Assembly: GCF_014648695.1 (NCBI RefSeq)
Contig: NZ_BMRP01000032.1
Span: 5,991 to 66,734 of the forward strand
DNA: 60,744 bases
Reading direction: 5' to 3'
From: Streptomyces albospinus
GTDB taxonomy: Bacteria; Actinomycetota; Actinomycetes; Streptomycetales; Streptomycetaceae
Below, in pieces: positions 7,929-16,415 of the stretch. Below the pieces are notes generated by a model. The model was not told where the DNA came from. It saw only the letters and a list, made by a program, of their open reading frames with translations, and did not search any database. The position numbers were made by a program, and so were the translations under genes. Position 1 is the stretch's first letter. Each line of letters starts with the position of its first letter.

Positions 7929-10868
7929 TCACTGCGCGCGCTGCACCGTCAGCTCCGTGATCCCCGGACGCGGCTTCGGCTTGCCGTCGGGCCCGGTGCC
8001 CGGCACGCCGTGCACCACGACCCGTACGTACCGGGCCTGGCTGCGGCCGGCGTTTCCGGTCCCGGTCCAGTGCTTGCCGTCCCGCGAGATCTGGACGGCG
8101 TACGACGTGGGCCTGGTGGCGGTCCAGTGCGGGGTGATCTGCCCGATGGCCGTGGTGCGGCCGAGGTCGACGGTGAGGGTGCCGTCGGCGGCGTCCGGGA
8201 CCCAGGCGGTGGTGGCGTTGCCGTCCACCGCGGCGCCCGCGTACATGCCCGGCTCCTCGGAGGTCGCGGTGGCGGTGGCGCACCGGGCGGCGTTCAAGGT
8301 CGGGGCCAGATCAGGGCGGCGGGTCTTGAGGACGGCCGGGACGCCGCGGCTGACCACCTTGTCGCCCTCGGGCGTCTCGATCCGCATCGGCGCCCCGGAG
8401 GTCAGTCGGACCGTCGTCTGGTGCGCGCCGATCGCGATGTCGTACGTCCTGCCCTGCCAGTGCATCCCGCGCAGGGTGACGCCGGCGGACAGCTGCGGCG
8501 GCAGCATCGGGTCCAGGTGCACCCGGTCCTCGCGCAGCCGCAGGCCGGTCAGCCCGTTGGTGAAGGTCTGGAGGAAGCCGCCCTTGCCGGTGAGGAAGTC
8601 CTGGGCGGGCTTGCCGGCGTGCGGGTCCTCGGCGCCGGCCTTCTCGCCGCGGGCCTCGGAGAACTCCGCGAACGGCCCGCGGACGAACGGCTTGACGGCG
8701 CGCAGCAGATAGCTGTACGTGGCGCAGCCGGGCTCGCCGATGGCGGCGGCGTCGATGGCGTGCACCGAGTCCGTCATGGCCGGGCCGTCGGGGTCGGTGC
8801 GGGCGGCGTAGTAGTCGAGGGTGCCGGCCGCCTGCTGCCGGCTCATGGGCCAGGCCAGGGGGTACATCAGCAGCACCGTGTCGGCCTGCTTGATGGTCGT
8901 CCCCTTGTACCCGGCGTACTGCTCGAAGACCTTCTTGGTGCTGTCGTAGGGGATCCGCAGCTTGTCGGCGATGGTCGTCCAGGAAGCCGGGGCCCGTTCG
9001 CCCAGGAGAGTGGCGGTGCGGGCGGCGTTCCGCAGGGCGGTGGCGGCGCCGGCGTTGGTGAAGACCGCGTCGTCGACGCCGTTGCTGTACTCGTCCGGCC
9101 CGGCGACGTTCTTGATCGAGTAGCTGCCGTCGGCGTTGCGGGTGGCCCGGGAGGCCCAGAATTCCGCGATGCCCTGGAGGACCGGCCAGCCGCGGGAGCG
9201 CAGCCAGGCGGTGTCCTTGGTGGCGAGGTAGTACTGCCAGGTGGCGAGCGAGATATCGCCCATGAGGTGGTTCTGGGTCTTGCAGTGCGGCGGGTCCCAG
9301 CTGTGGCACTCGGTCCACAGGTCGCCCTTGCCGCCGCTGGTCCAGGAGTAGAACAGCCCCTGGTAGCCGAGCCGCCGCGCGTTGGCGCGGGCGGCGTCCC
9401 GGGTGCGGTAGCGGTAGTCGACGATGGACCGGGCGAGGTCGGGGTGGGCGGCGAGCAGGCCCGGGTACATCCAGGTCTCGGCGTCCCAGAAGATCTCGCC
9501 GGCGTAGTTGTCGCTGGTCAGGCCGGTGGGGCCGATGCTGTTGGCGCTGCCGGCGCGGGTGGCGGCCAGCAGTCCGTACTCGGCCGAGCGGACCCAGGAC
9601 TGGAGCTCGGGCTGCCCGGCCACCTCGATGTCACTGCGCCACAGCTGCTGCCAGGCGGCGCTGTGCCGGGCGAACAGGGCGCGCCAGCCGCCGTCCGCGG
9701 CACGGCGCGACGCGGCCTCGGCGGCGGTACGCGGGGCGCGGGAGGTGAGCGCGGTGTCCACCCCGACGTACTTGGTCAGCTCGTACGAGCGGTCGCGGCG
9801 GACCGGGAAGGTCAGCTGCTGGCTGCTGCTCAGCTTCGCGGCGGATGCGTTCTGCTGCGGCTGCCCGGTGCGCGGTTGCGGCCGGGGCCGTCCGGCGGCG
9901 ACGCCGGGGCCGGCCCGCAGGGTGGAGGCCACCGCGCCCTCGGTCCCGGTCCCGTCCGTGCGGAAGCCGACGGCCAGGGTGCCGTCGGGGCCGGCGCCCG
10001 GCGTGCCCGAGGGCTGCATCCGCCGTGCGCCGCGGCCGTCGAGGGTGTCGGTGACGGTCGCCCGGCCGCTCCAATGGGGCGTCATCCGCAGCCGTACGGC
10101 GCCGGTGTGCGCGTCGGCCCGGTCGGCGAGGACGTCGTAGACCAGGTCGGTGGCCCGGCCGTCGGCGGCGGTCCAGGTCAGCGACGTCCGGACGAAGCCG
10201 CAGCGCAGCGACAGCGTCTGGCGGTAGTGGGTGATGCGGCCCGGCCGGGTGGCGGAGGAGAAGGTCTCACCGTGTGCGCCCCCGGTGGTGACGTCGAGCG
10301 TCGTCCAGGTGGGGAGCGCGGCGATGGCCTGGCGACCCTGGAGGTCCTGGGGGCCCTTGGCGTAGAGCCCGGAGGCGAAGGACCCGTCGTATTCGGGGGT
10401 CTTGAGGGGCCAGCCGGTGGTTCCTCCGGGGGCGGCGTATCCGGTGCCGTTGGGCGGGACCCGCTGCCCCAGGTAGCCGTTGCCCACGTAGGCGTGGTGG
10501 CTGTCCTTGGGGTCGATGGCGGTGGCGGTGGCGGCCCAGCCGTCGCCCGTACAGGACGGCTGGTGGTCCCCGGCCGGCGCCGGGGCCGCGGAGGCGGCGG
10601 GCGCCAGGGCCGCGACCAGCGTGCCCGCGAGCAGCGCGGCGAGCGCTCCCCGGGAGCGGCCGGCGGCGGGGCGATCCGCACTGTCCGTGCGATCCGTGTT
10701 ATCCGAGCGATCCGAGCGATCCGAGCGATCTGCGCAACCCGTGCGGTGAGCGCTCCCCCCGCTGCCTATGTCCCCCTCCTGGCCTGCGCGGTCCTCGTTG
10801 CCCGCGTGGCCCGTGTGGCTTGTGTGGCCTTTACGGCCGCACTGATCCCTGTGGTCCGTGTGTTCCAT
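7929..10868 (-). CDS. Secreted GH65-family glycosidase (acid-trehalase-like) with C-terminal F5/8C (CBM32-like) domain
   Basis: 979 residues. The (alpha/alpha)6 barrel carries IFWDAETWMYP and the catalytic-acid segment VAGPDEYSNGVDDAVFTN, typical of GH65 hydrolases/phosphorylases. The last 130 or so residues (ATSEEPGMYAGAAVDGN ... ITELTV) are a discoidin/F5-8C carbohydrate-binding domain. A hydrophobic signal segment (GALAALLAGTLVAALAPAASA) implies secretion, so hydrolysis of trehalose or a related alpha-glucoside is likelier than cytosolic phosphorolysis. Only one start is available: ATG 10868 with GGAG 5 nt upstream. It puts about 70 Asp/Arg/His/Ser/Thr-rich residues, including three RSD repeats, before the signal peptide, which is odd. 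Divergent from the export operon at 11092. Confidence 0.85.
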   Translation of the reverse strand: MEHTDHRDQCGRKGHTSHTGHAGNEDRAGQEGDIGSGGSAHRTGCADRSDRSDRSDNTDRTDSADRPAAGRSRGALAALLAGTLVAALAPAASAAPAPAGDHQPSCTGDGWAATATAIDPKDSHHAYVGNGYLGQRVPPNGTGYAAPGGTTGWPLKTPEYDGSFASGLYAKGPQDLQGRQAIAALPTWTTLDVTTGGAHGETFSSATRPGRITHYRQTLSLRCGFVRTSLTWTAADGRATDLVYDVLADRADAHTGAVRLRMTPHWSGRATVTDTLDGRGARRMQPSGTPGAGPDGTLAVGFRTDGTGTEGAVASTLRAGPGVAAGRPRPQPRTGQPQQNASAAKLSSSQQLTFPVRRDRSYELTKYVGVDTALTSRAPRTAAEAASRRAADGGWRALFARHSAAWQQLWRSDIEVAGQPELQSWVRSAEYGLLAATRAGSANSIGPTGLTSDNYAGEIFWDAETWMYPGLLAAHPDLARSIVDYRYRTRDAARANARRLGYQGLFYSWTSGGKGDLWTECHSWDPPHCKTQNHLMGDISLATWQYYLATKDTAWLRSRGWPVLQGIAEFWASRATRNADGSYSIKNVAGPDEYSNGVDDAVFTNAGAATALRNAARTATLLGERAPASWTTIADKLRIPYDSTKKVFEQYAGYKGTTIKQADTVLLMYPLAWPMSRQQAAGTLDYYAARTDPDGPAMTDSVHAIDAAAIGEPGCATYSYLLRAVKPFVRGPFAEFSEARGEKAGAEDPHAGKPAQDFLTGKGGFLQTFTNGLTGLRLREDRVHLDPMLPPQLSAGVTLRGMHWQGRTYDIAIGAHQTTVRLTSGAPMRIETPEGDKVVSRGVPAVLKTRRPDLAPTLNAARCATATATSEEPGMYAGAAVDGNATTAWVPDAADGTLTVDLGRTTAIGQITPHWTATRPTSYAVQISRDGKHWTGTGNAGRSQARYVRVVVHGVPGTGPDGKPKPRPGITELTVQRAQ

Positions 10869-11061
10869 GGTTCTCCGTCGTTGCCGTCACACGCAGTACC
10901 GCGCGTGACGGCACAAACTCAGCGTCGACCCCCGCCAACCTCTGCGCACCCTATGGCGCCGGGCCTCCCGAGGTCACCCGTTCCGGACCGACCGTTTTCA
11001 GCCACCTTGGCGCCGAAGGCCCCCCGATTGGTCAATACGGCCACACATGCGGCACACTTTT

Positions 11062-11075
11062 AGACTGACCAGTCA
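11062..11075. promoter_or_regulatory. TetR-type operator upstream of the export operon
   Basis: The overlapping inverted repeats GACTG-AC-CAGTC and CTGAC-CA-GTCAG form a TGACCAGTCA-centred palindrome of the type bound by TetR proteins. It lies about 20-30 nt upstream of the ABC ATPase start and overlaps a TAGACT -10 candidate. The third gene of the operon encodes a TetR regulator, so autoregulation is the natural inference. Confidence 0.65.
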
Positions 11076-11091
11076 GAACAAAGGAGGGGTT

Positions 11092-11856
11092 GTGGACACC
11101 ACCCGCCAGGGGGCGGCCGTCAACGCCAGGGGAATCGGAGTGGAGGGCCCACGGGGATGGGCCTTCAGAGGTGTCGACATCACCGCGGAACCCGGCGCGC
11201 TGATCGCGATCCAGGGCCCGTCCGGCTCCGGACGCACCTGCCTGCTGCTCGCGCTCACCGGCCGGATGCGGATCACCGAAGGCCACGCCACGGTCGCCGG
11301 ACTCCCGCTGCCCAAGCGGATGGGCACGGTCCGCGGCCGTACCGCCCTCGCACACGTACCGGGCGTCGCCGACCTCGAACCGGCCCTCACCGTCGCCGAA
11401 CACCTCCATGAACAGGCCCTGTTGGGCCCCCGTCTCCAGGGCTCACCGGCCGGCGCGCTCCCCTGGGGCCGCCGCCACAAGGAAGCCACCCGGGCCCGGA
11501 TCGACGCCGCACTGGCGGCTGCCCGGCTCGACCCCGACACCCTGCCCAAGGGTCTCGGGACCTGCGTACGCGACCTCGAACGGCTCGAAGCGCTGCGGCT
11601 GTCCATCGCACTCGCGGTCATGCACCGGCCGCGGCTGCTGGCCGTCGACGACGTCGACCTCAAGCTGTCTCCCGAAGAGCGCGCCCTGGCCTGGCAGTCG
11701 CTCCGGGACGTCGCGCTGGAGGGCACCACCGTGGTGGCCGCCGGCAGCGACGCCCCCGCGGACGCACTGATCGTCTCCACCGCCCCGGCCACCACCACAC
11801 CCGACACCCACAAGGAGGAAGCGGCGCATGCGTTCGCCGAGACTGGCCGCGCTTGA
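11092..11856 (+). CDS. ABC-type ATPase subunit with degenerate motifs, paired with a YhgE/Pip membrane protein
   Basis: 254 residues from the GTG at 11092, preceded by AAGGAGG; an ATG at 11047 is possible but lies upstream of the operator. The ABC fold is clear (FRGVDITAEPGALIAIQGPSG). However the Walker A reads GPSGSGRT with Arg instead of Lys, the signature loop reads VRDLERLEALRLS rather than LSGGQ, and Walker B is LLAVDDVD. ATP hydrolysis may therefore be weak or absent. The 3' end overlaps the next gene by 29 bp. It probably energises or regulates the YhgE-like exporter encoded next. Function beyond that is unknown. Confidence 0.8.
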   Translation: MDTTRQGAAVNARGIGVEGPRGWAFRGVDITAEPGALIAIQGPSGSGRTCLLLALTGRMRITEGHATVAGLPLPKRMGTVRGRTALAHVPGVADLEPALTVAEHLHEQALLGPRLQGSPAGALPWGRRHKEATRARIDAALAAARLDPDTLPKGLGTCVRDLERLEALRLSIALAVMHRPRLLAVDDVDLKLSPEERALAWQSLRDVALEGTTVVAAGSDAPADALIVSTAPATTTPDTHKEEAAHAFAETGRA

Positions 11857-13948
11857 GCTCCGGCGGTTCGGCAGGGGGAAGCTCCCCCGGCTGGGCCTGG
11901 TCGCCCTGATGCTCATCCCGCTGCTGTACGGAGCGCTCTACCTCTGCTCCTTCTGGGACCCGTACAGCCGCCTGGACAAGATCCCGGTGGCGCTGGTCAA
12001 CGAGGACCAGGGCGCCACCGCCGACGGCAAGAAGCTGACCGCCGGCGCCGATCTGGCCAGGAACGTCAAGGACAGCAAGACCTTCGACTGGAAGGAGGTC
12101 AGCGCCAAGGACGCCGCCAAGGGCCTGGAGGAGGGCAAGTACTACCTCTCGCTGACCGTCCCGGAGAACTTCAGCCGGCGGATCGCCTCCAGCGCCGGTG
12201 ACGACCCGCAGACCGGCGCCCTCCAGGTCCGCACCAACGACGCCAACAACTACATCGTCGGCTCGATCTCCAAGACGGTGTTCTCGGAGATCCGCGCCAA
12301 GACCTCGGCGAAGTCCTCCCGGGCCTTCCTCGACAAGATCTTCGTGTCGTTCTCGGACCTGCACGACCAGACCGCCAAGGCCGCCGACGGCGCCGGCAAG
12401 GTCGACGACGGCCTCGGCACCGCCAAGGAGAAGACCGGCGAACTGGCCGACGGGCTGGGCAAGTTGAACCAGGGCGCGGGGGATCTGAGCAAGGGGGCCG
12501 GGGACGTCAGCACGGGCGCGGCCCAGGCCGCCTCGAAAGCCCGGCAGCTCAGCCAGGGCGCCGGCCGGGTCGCGGACGGCACCCAGCAGCTCGCCGAGAA
12601 GGTGCAGGGCATCGCCCGGAAGGACCTTCCCTTCCTGCGGGAGCACGGCAAGGAGATCGGCGAGAAGGCACAGATCGTCGCCGACCTCAGCCAGAAGCTC
12701 GACGACGACCTGAGCAAGCTCCCGGGCGACTCCGCGAAGGCCGCCCAGCAGGCCCGCAAGAACGCCGACAACGCCTCGGACCTGTACCAGCAGCGCTGCG
12801 GCGGGCTCGTCTCCACCGACCTCGACTGCGCCAAGCTGAAGGGGATCGCGGACGGTACCGCCATCGCCGCCGACGCGGCGGAGAAGGTCAACGACACCAT
12901 CGCGCACACGGACTTCGGCCAGTGGCACACCAAGCTGCGCGAGCTGCACCAGGGCGCCGTGATGGTCGCCCAGCAGGCCCCGGGCATCGCCGAGCGGGCG
13001 GACACCGCCATCGGCCAGATCAACGCGCTCAACGCCGGTGCCCACAAGGTCTCCCAGGGCGCCGGGCAGTTCGCCGACGGCATCGGCGCGCTCTCCGACG
13101 GCGCGGGCAAGGTCGCCGACGGCGCCGGCCAGCTCCACAACGGCCTCGGCACCGCCCACGACGGCGCCGAGAAGCTCAGCGGCGGTCTCTACAAGCTCAA
13201 GGACGGCGCCAACCAGCTGGCCACCGGCCTGCACGACGGCGTCGCCAAGATTCCCGACTACGACAAGAAGGACCGCGACACCCGCACCGGCGTGATGTCC
13301 GACCCGGTGGCACTCGCCGCCAAGTCGATGCACAAGGCGCCCAACTACGGCACCGGACTGGCCCCGTACTTCATCCCGCTCTCCCTCTGGGTCGGCGCGA
13401 TGGTCGCGTACATGCTGCTCCAGCCGCTGGGCAAGCGGGCACTGGCCGCGGGCGCGCCCGGCTGGCGGATCGCCCTCGGCTCGTGGCTGCCGGCCTTCGC
13501 CATCGGCGTCATCCAGGTGCTGGCCCTGATGGCCGTACTGCACTGGGCCCTCGGCCTGGAGATGGCCCGCGCGGGCGCCACCATCGGCTTCCTGCTGCTG
13601 GCCACCGCCTGCTTCACCGCCGTCATCCAGCTGCTGAGCGCCTTCTTCGGACCGGCCGGCCGGGTGCTGACGCTGGTCATCCTGATGCTCCAGCTGACCT
13701 CGGCGGGCGGCACCTACCCGGTGCAGACCAGCCCCGGCTTCTTCTCGGCCATCCACCCGTTCCTGCCGATGAGTTACGTCGTCGACGGCCTGCGCCGGCT
13801 GATCACCGGCGGCGACCTGGCCATCGTCTGGCAGGGCAGCGCGGTGCTCGCCGCGTTCACGCTGGGCGCGCTGGCCCTCACCTCCCTCGCGGCCCGCAGC
13901 CGGCAGGTCGTACGGATGAAGGACCTGCACCCGGAGCTCAGCCTGTGA
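11828..13948 (+). CDS. YhgE/Pip-family (ABC-2-like) membrane protein
   Basis: 706 residues. One transmembrane helix near the N-terminus (LVALMLIPLLYGALYLCSFW) is followed by the family hallmark WDPYSRLDKIPVALVNEDQG. A long extracytoplasmic region has repeated GAxxLxxG(A/T) units, and five or so C-terminal helices start at YFIPLSLWVGAMVAYM. This is the YhgE/Pip (phage infection protein-like) architecture, related to ABC-2 permeases and MmpL-like exporters. It overlaps the upstream ATPase gene, and its stop overlaps the GTG of the TetR gene, so the three genes form one translationally coupled unit. Confidence 0.88.
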   Translation: MRSPRLAALELRRFGRGKLPRLGLVALMLIPLLYGALYLCSFWDPYSRLDKIPVALVNEDQGATADGKKLTAGADLARNVKDSKTFDWKEVSAKDAAKGLEEGKYYLSLTVPENFSRRIASSAGDDPQTGALQVRTNDANNYIVGSISKTVFSEIRAKTSAKSSRAFLDKIFVSFSDLHDQTAKAADGAGKVDDGLGTAKEKTGELADGLGKLNQGAGDLSKGAGDVSTGAAQAASKARQLSQGAGRVADGTQQLAEKVQGIARKDLPFLREHGKEIGEKAQIVADLSQKLDDDLSKLPGDSAKAAQQARKNADNASDLYQQRCGGLVSTDLDCAKLKGIADGTAIAADAAEKVNDTIAHTDFGQWHTKLRELHQGAVMVAQQAPGIAERADTAIGQINALNAGAHKVSQGAGQFADGIGALSDGAGKVADGAGQLHNGLGTAHDGAEKLSGGLYKLKDGANQLATGLHDGVAKIPDYDKKDRDTRTGVMSDPVALAAKSMHKAPNYGTGLAPYFIPLSLWVGAMVAYMLLQPLGKRALAAGAPGWRIALGSWLPAFAIGVIQVLALMAVLHWALGLEMARAGATIGFLLLATACFTAVIQLLSAFFGPAGRVLTLVILMLQLTSAGGTYPVQTSPGFFSAIHPFLPMSYVVDGLRRLITGGDLAIVWQGSAVLAAFTLGALALTSLAARSRQVVRMKDLHPELSL

Positions 13949-14592
13949 GCACCCGCTCCGGCAACGGGGGCGGCGCCGGCGACGGCGCCGCCCCCCGCCG
14001 CACCTCGACCCGGCGCCGGCTCTTCGAGGCCGCCGTCACGCTCATCGCCGAACAGGGCTTCTCCGCCACCACGGTGGACGAGATCGCCGAACGGGCCGGT
14101 GTCGCCAAGGGCACCGTCTACTACAACTTCACCAGCAAGAACGTCCTCTACGAGGAACTCCTCCGGGACGGCATCGACCTCCTCGCGGCCTCCCTGCGGA
14201 CCGCAGCCGACGAGGTCACCTCCCGGGGCGGCACCCGGATCGACGCCCTGGACGCGATGATCCGCGCCGGCCTGGACTTCATCGCCGGCGCCCCCGCCCT
14301 CACCCAGCTCTACGTCGCCGAACTGTGGCGCACCAACCGCACCTGGCGCGCGACCCTGACGTCCGTACGGGGCCGCGCCCTGACCGTCGTCGAATCGGTC
14401 CTGCACGACGCCGTACGGGTCGGCGAGCTCAGCGACGAACTCGACGTCCCGCTCACCGCCTCCGCGCTGCTCGGCATGGTGCTGGTCGCGGCCCTGGACT
14501 GGCAGTCCTTCCAGCCGGAGCGCTCGGTGGAGGAGGTCCACGCGGCGCTCTCCCAGCTGGTGCAGGGGAGGGTGGGGACGGCCGCCGCCTAG
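13945..14592 (+). CDS. TetR-family repressor of the export operon
   Basis: 215 residues from the GTG at 13945, which overlaps the YhgE stop (GTGA). The N-terminal helix-turn-helix is textbook TetR: TRRRLFEAAVTLIAEQGF ... TTVDEIAERAGVAKGTVYYNF. The C-terminal ligand-binding domain is ordinary in length. As the third gene of the exporter operon, it most likely binds the TGACCAGTCA palindrome at 11062-11075 and represses its own operon until an inducer, perhaps the exported compound, is bound. Confidence 0.88.
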   Translation: MSTRSGNGGGAGDGAAPRRTSTRRRLFEAAVTLIAEQGFSATTVDEIAERAGVAKGTVYYNFTSKNVLYEELLRDGIDLLAASLRTAADEVTSRGGTRIDALDAMIRAGLDFIAGAPALTQLYVAELWRTNRTWRATLTSVRGRALTVVESVLHDAVRVGELSDELDVPLTASALLGMVLVAALDWQSFQPERSVEEVHAALSQLVQGRVGTAAA

Positions 14593-14604
14593 GGCACATG
14601 GGAA

Positions 14605-14648
14605 GCACCCGGGCAGGTACCCAGGGGAAGTCCCCGCGGGTGCCCGGG
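14605..14648 (+). terminator. Structured terminator after the TetR gene
   Basis: CCCGGGCA (14608-14615) pairs with TGCCCGGG (14641-14648), with an inner GGGGA-AG-TCCCC hairpin. It lies just after the operon's last stop. Confidence 0.6.
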
Positions 14649-14694
14649 CGTTCGCCGCCCCGAGCGCGCCGGACCTTCCACGCACCTGGCTGAC

Positions 14695-15005
14695 GTACCG
14701 TCAACCAGCTGCGTGGCGGCGAACATCCGCAGCCGGGCCGGGAGGACGACGGCCGGGAGGACGACGGCCGAGGGGCCGGGAGCGACCAAGGCCGCCGCCA
14801 GGTCCGCGGTGAGGCGCTCCTGGGCCGTACGGACCGCGGGGACGCCGAACGACTCGGCCGGCGCGACGACGTCCGGGCGGGTCGGCTCGGTGGCGGCGGC
14901 CGTGGTCTCCCCGAACGCGTCGGTCATGTACGCGCGGAGGATGCCGTACCCGCCGTCGTCCACGATGAGCCAGGTCACCGGCAGGTCGTACTGGCTGTTC
15001 CTGCC
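14695..15005 (-). pseudogene. C-terminal remnant of a thiamine-diphosphate enzyme (acetolactate synthase/benzoylformate decarboxylase-like)
   Basis: Minus-strand translation gives QYDLPVTWLIVDDGGYGIL, then YMTDAFGETT, FGVPAVRTAQERL and ALVAPGPSAVVLP. This is the C-terminal end of a ThDP-dependent decarboxylase/synthase (the cofactor-binding region and tail). There is no N-terminal two thirds: upstream of QYD the sequence switches to an unrelated PucR remnant on the other strand. A duplicated VVLPA segment (repeated GGGAGGACGACGGCC) also marks decay. Non-functional. Confidence 0.7.
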
Positions 15006-15011
15006 CGGGAG

Positions 15012-15174
15012 TTGGGACCGTACGGCGACTTCCCTGGGCATCCACCGCAACACCGTCCGCCGGCGCATCACCCGTATCGGCACCCTCGTCGACACCGACC
15101 TGGACGACCCGGACGTCCGTATGGAACTCTGGTTCGCCCTCCGGTCGCTGGACCGCGACCCACCACCGGCGTGA
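15012..15174 (+). pseudogene. C-terminal remnant of a PucR/CdaR-type regulator
   Basis: The plus-strand translation TSLGIHRNTVRRRITRIG, then DLDDPDVRMELWFALRSL, is the C-terminal helix-turn-helix of PucR/CdaR regulators, which normally ends proteins of 400 or more residues. The preceding sequence is the antisense of the ThDP-enzyme remnant, so only about 50 real residues survive. The two remnants abut near 15005-15012, marking a deletion junction. Confidence 0.7.
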
Positions 15175-15647
15175 GCGTCGCGCCCCGATACGAGCGCCCC
15201 CGGCAACAGGAGGTGCCCCCACCAGGAATCGCGCCGCACCACCACCCTCGCAACCGCGTCCACGTACGTGTCCACGCCCACGTACGTGTCCACGCCCACG
15301 TACGTGTCCGCACCCCGCCCCCTCGACGCATCAACGACAAACCGCATATCCACGGCAAGCGGGGCGCATGTCGGCAGCAAACGGCACATCCACCATAAGC
15401 AGCGCATCCGAGGCAAACAATGCGCCCTGGACTCAAGGTCCATGAAGCCCGGGTGCCGACTGCGGCAGCGAACCGCCCACGCCTCCGCAACGTCAGTTAA
15501 GTTGACCTGGATCCATAAGAACCGGACGTCAGGTTTGATCGCGGATCGGGTCGGCTCGCCGTACCCCCGGCCCCGACACGATCTTGACTCCGGTTTGACC
15601 ACACGTCATGACAGCCGACAAGACCGAGCAACAGGGGAGGGACCTCC
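15175..15647. other. Non-coding interval before the toxin locus, with palindromic iterons
   Basis: 473 bp without a convincing gene. It contains three copies of CACGTACGTG at 18-bp spacing (15261-15306), then a locally less GC-rich stretch (15340-15540) with several CGGCA/GGCACAT-type short motifs. I identify no promoter with confidence. The next gene starts at 15648 after GGGGAGGG. Confidence 0.5.
15261..15306. repeat. Three CACGTACGTG palindromes at 18-bp spacing
   Basis: Perfect 10-bp palindromes at 15261-15270, 15279-15288 and 15297-15306, joined by TCCACGCC spacers. A possible multi-site protein-binding array upstream of the toxin locus. Confidence 0.8.
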
Positions 15648-16244
15648 ATGACGGACTCCGCATCCGGCGGCCCCGGCGGCGCCACGGGCGACACCACCGG
15701 GGCGAGCCCGCAGGCGAACACCGGAGGCCCCGGGGCGAACCCGCAGGGAACCACGGGGGGCGCCGCCACGGGCAACCCGGGGGGTGCCACCACGGGCAAC
15801 ACGGCGGGCAATGCGGCTGACAATCCGACGGGCAATGCGGCTGGCAATGCAGCTGGCGATCCGGCGGAGGCCGCACCCGCCCAGCCGCCGCTCCCGCCGC
15901 CCTTCCCGCCCAGCACCGCACCGGGTCAGCAGCCCGCCGGCGGCCCCGCGCCCCAGGTGATCCCGACCTCCGCCGAACACGCCCGGGACATCGGCCGCGC
16001 GTACTTCCCGCCGGTCGGCTCCCCGGACGGCCCGGTCTCGCTCCTGGTCCACGAATTCGACGAGGGCTACCTCGTCCAGGCCGGCTGGCCGGCCCCCGAG
16101 GACCCGACCGCCCTGCCCTCCAGTCCGGGCGGCGCCAACATCGTCATCGCCAAGAGCGACGGCGAAGTGACCTACGTGCCGAACTTCCCGCCGGAAACGG
16201 CCATCGCGCTCTACCGCCGAACCCGCCGCCAGGGGACGTCGTGA
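15648..16244 (+). CDS. Type VII secretion-associated protein with C-terminal Imm35/YrhB-like domain
   Basis: 198 residues. The first 105 or so residues are a Gly/Ala/Thr/Asn/Pro-rich low-complexity tail with no fold expected. The last 90 (AEHARDIGRAYFPPVG ... SLLVHEFDEGYLVQAGW ... GEVTYVPNFPPETAIALYRR) resemble the small Imm35/YrhB immunity-type domain seen beside WXG100 toxins. The ATG follows GGGGAGGG. It precedes the WXG100 gene by about 170 bp, so it may be an accessory immunity or secretion-associated protein of the same locus. Assignment is moderate and based on pattern only. Confidence 0.6.
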   Translation: MTDSASGGPGGATGDTTGASPQANTGGPGANPQGTTGGAATGNPGGATTGNTAGNAADNPTGNAAGNAAGDPAEAAPAQPPLPPPFPPSTAPGQQPAGGPAPQVIPTSAEHARDIGRAYFPPVGSPDGPVSLLVHEFDEGYLVQAGWPAPEDPTALPSSPGGANIVIAKSDGEVTYVPNFPPETAIALYRRTRRQGTS

Positions 16245-16415
16245 CCGATCGGACCGATCGGACCGATCAGGTCGCGATGCGTCCGCGGACGATGATCCGG
16301 CTCGCATCGGTGACAGCCCTGTGACAGCAGGCGTCTTGATGAGTTGTCGGTACGCGCGACTAAACTTTGTTGAACGCTGTGCAGTATGCGACGAGAGCCC
16401 TGAACGGGGGAAGCA

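Noticed and set aside
3968..7960. A 1330-residue plus-strand frame opposite the ABC exporter
   Set aside because: High-GC shadow frame; Gly/Gln/Asp/Val-rich with no domain, whereas the minus strand shows two complete ABC halves.
14713..15174. A 153-residue intact regulator
   Set aside because: Only the last 50 or so residues are PucR-like; the rest is antisense of the ThDP-enzyme remnant.
16243..16270. GACCGATCG triplets as possible iterons
   Set aside because: Only three short units at a stop codon; likely simple-sequence slippage.
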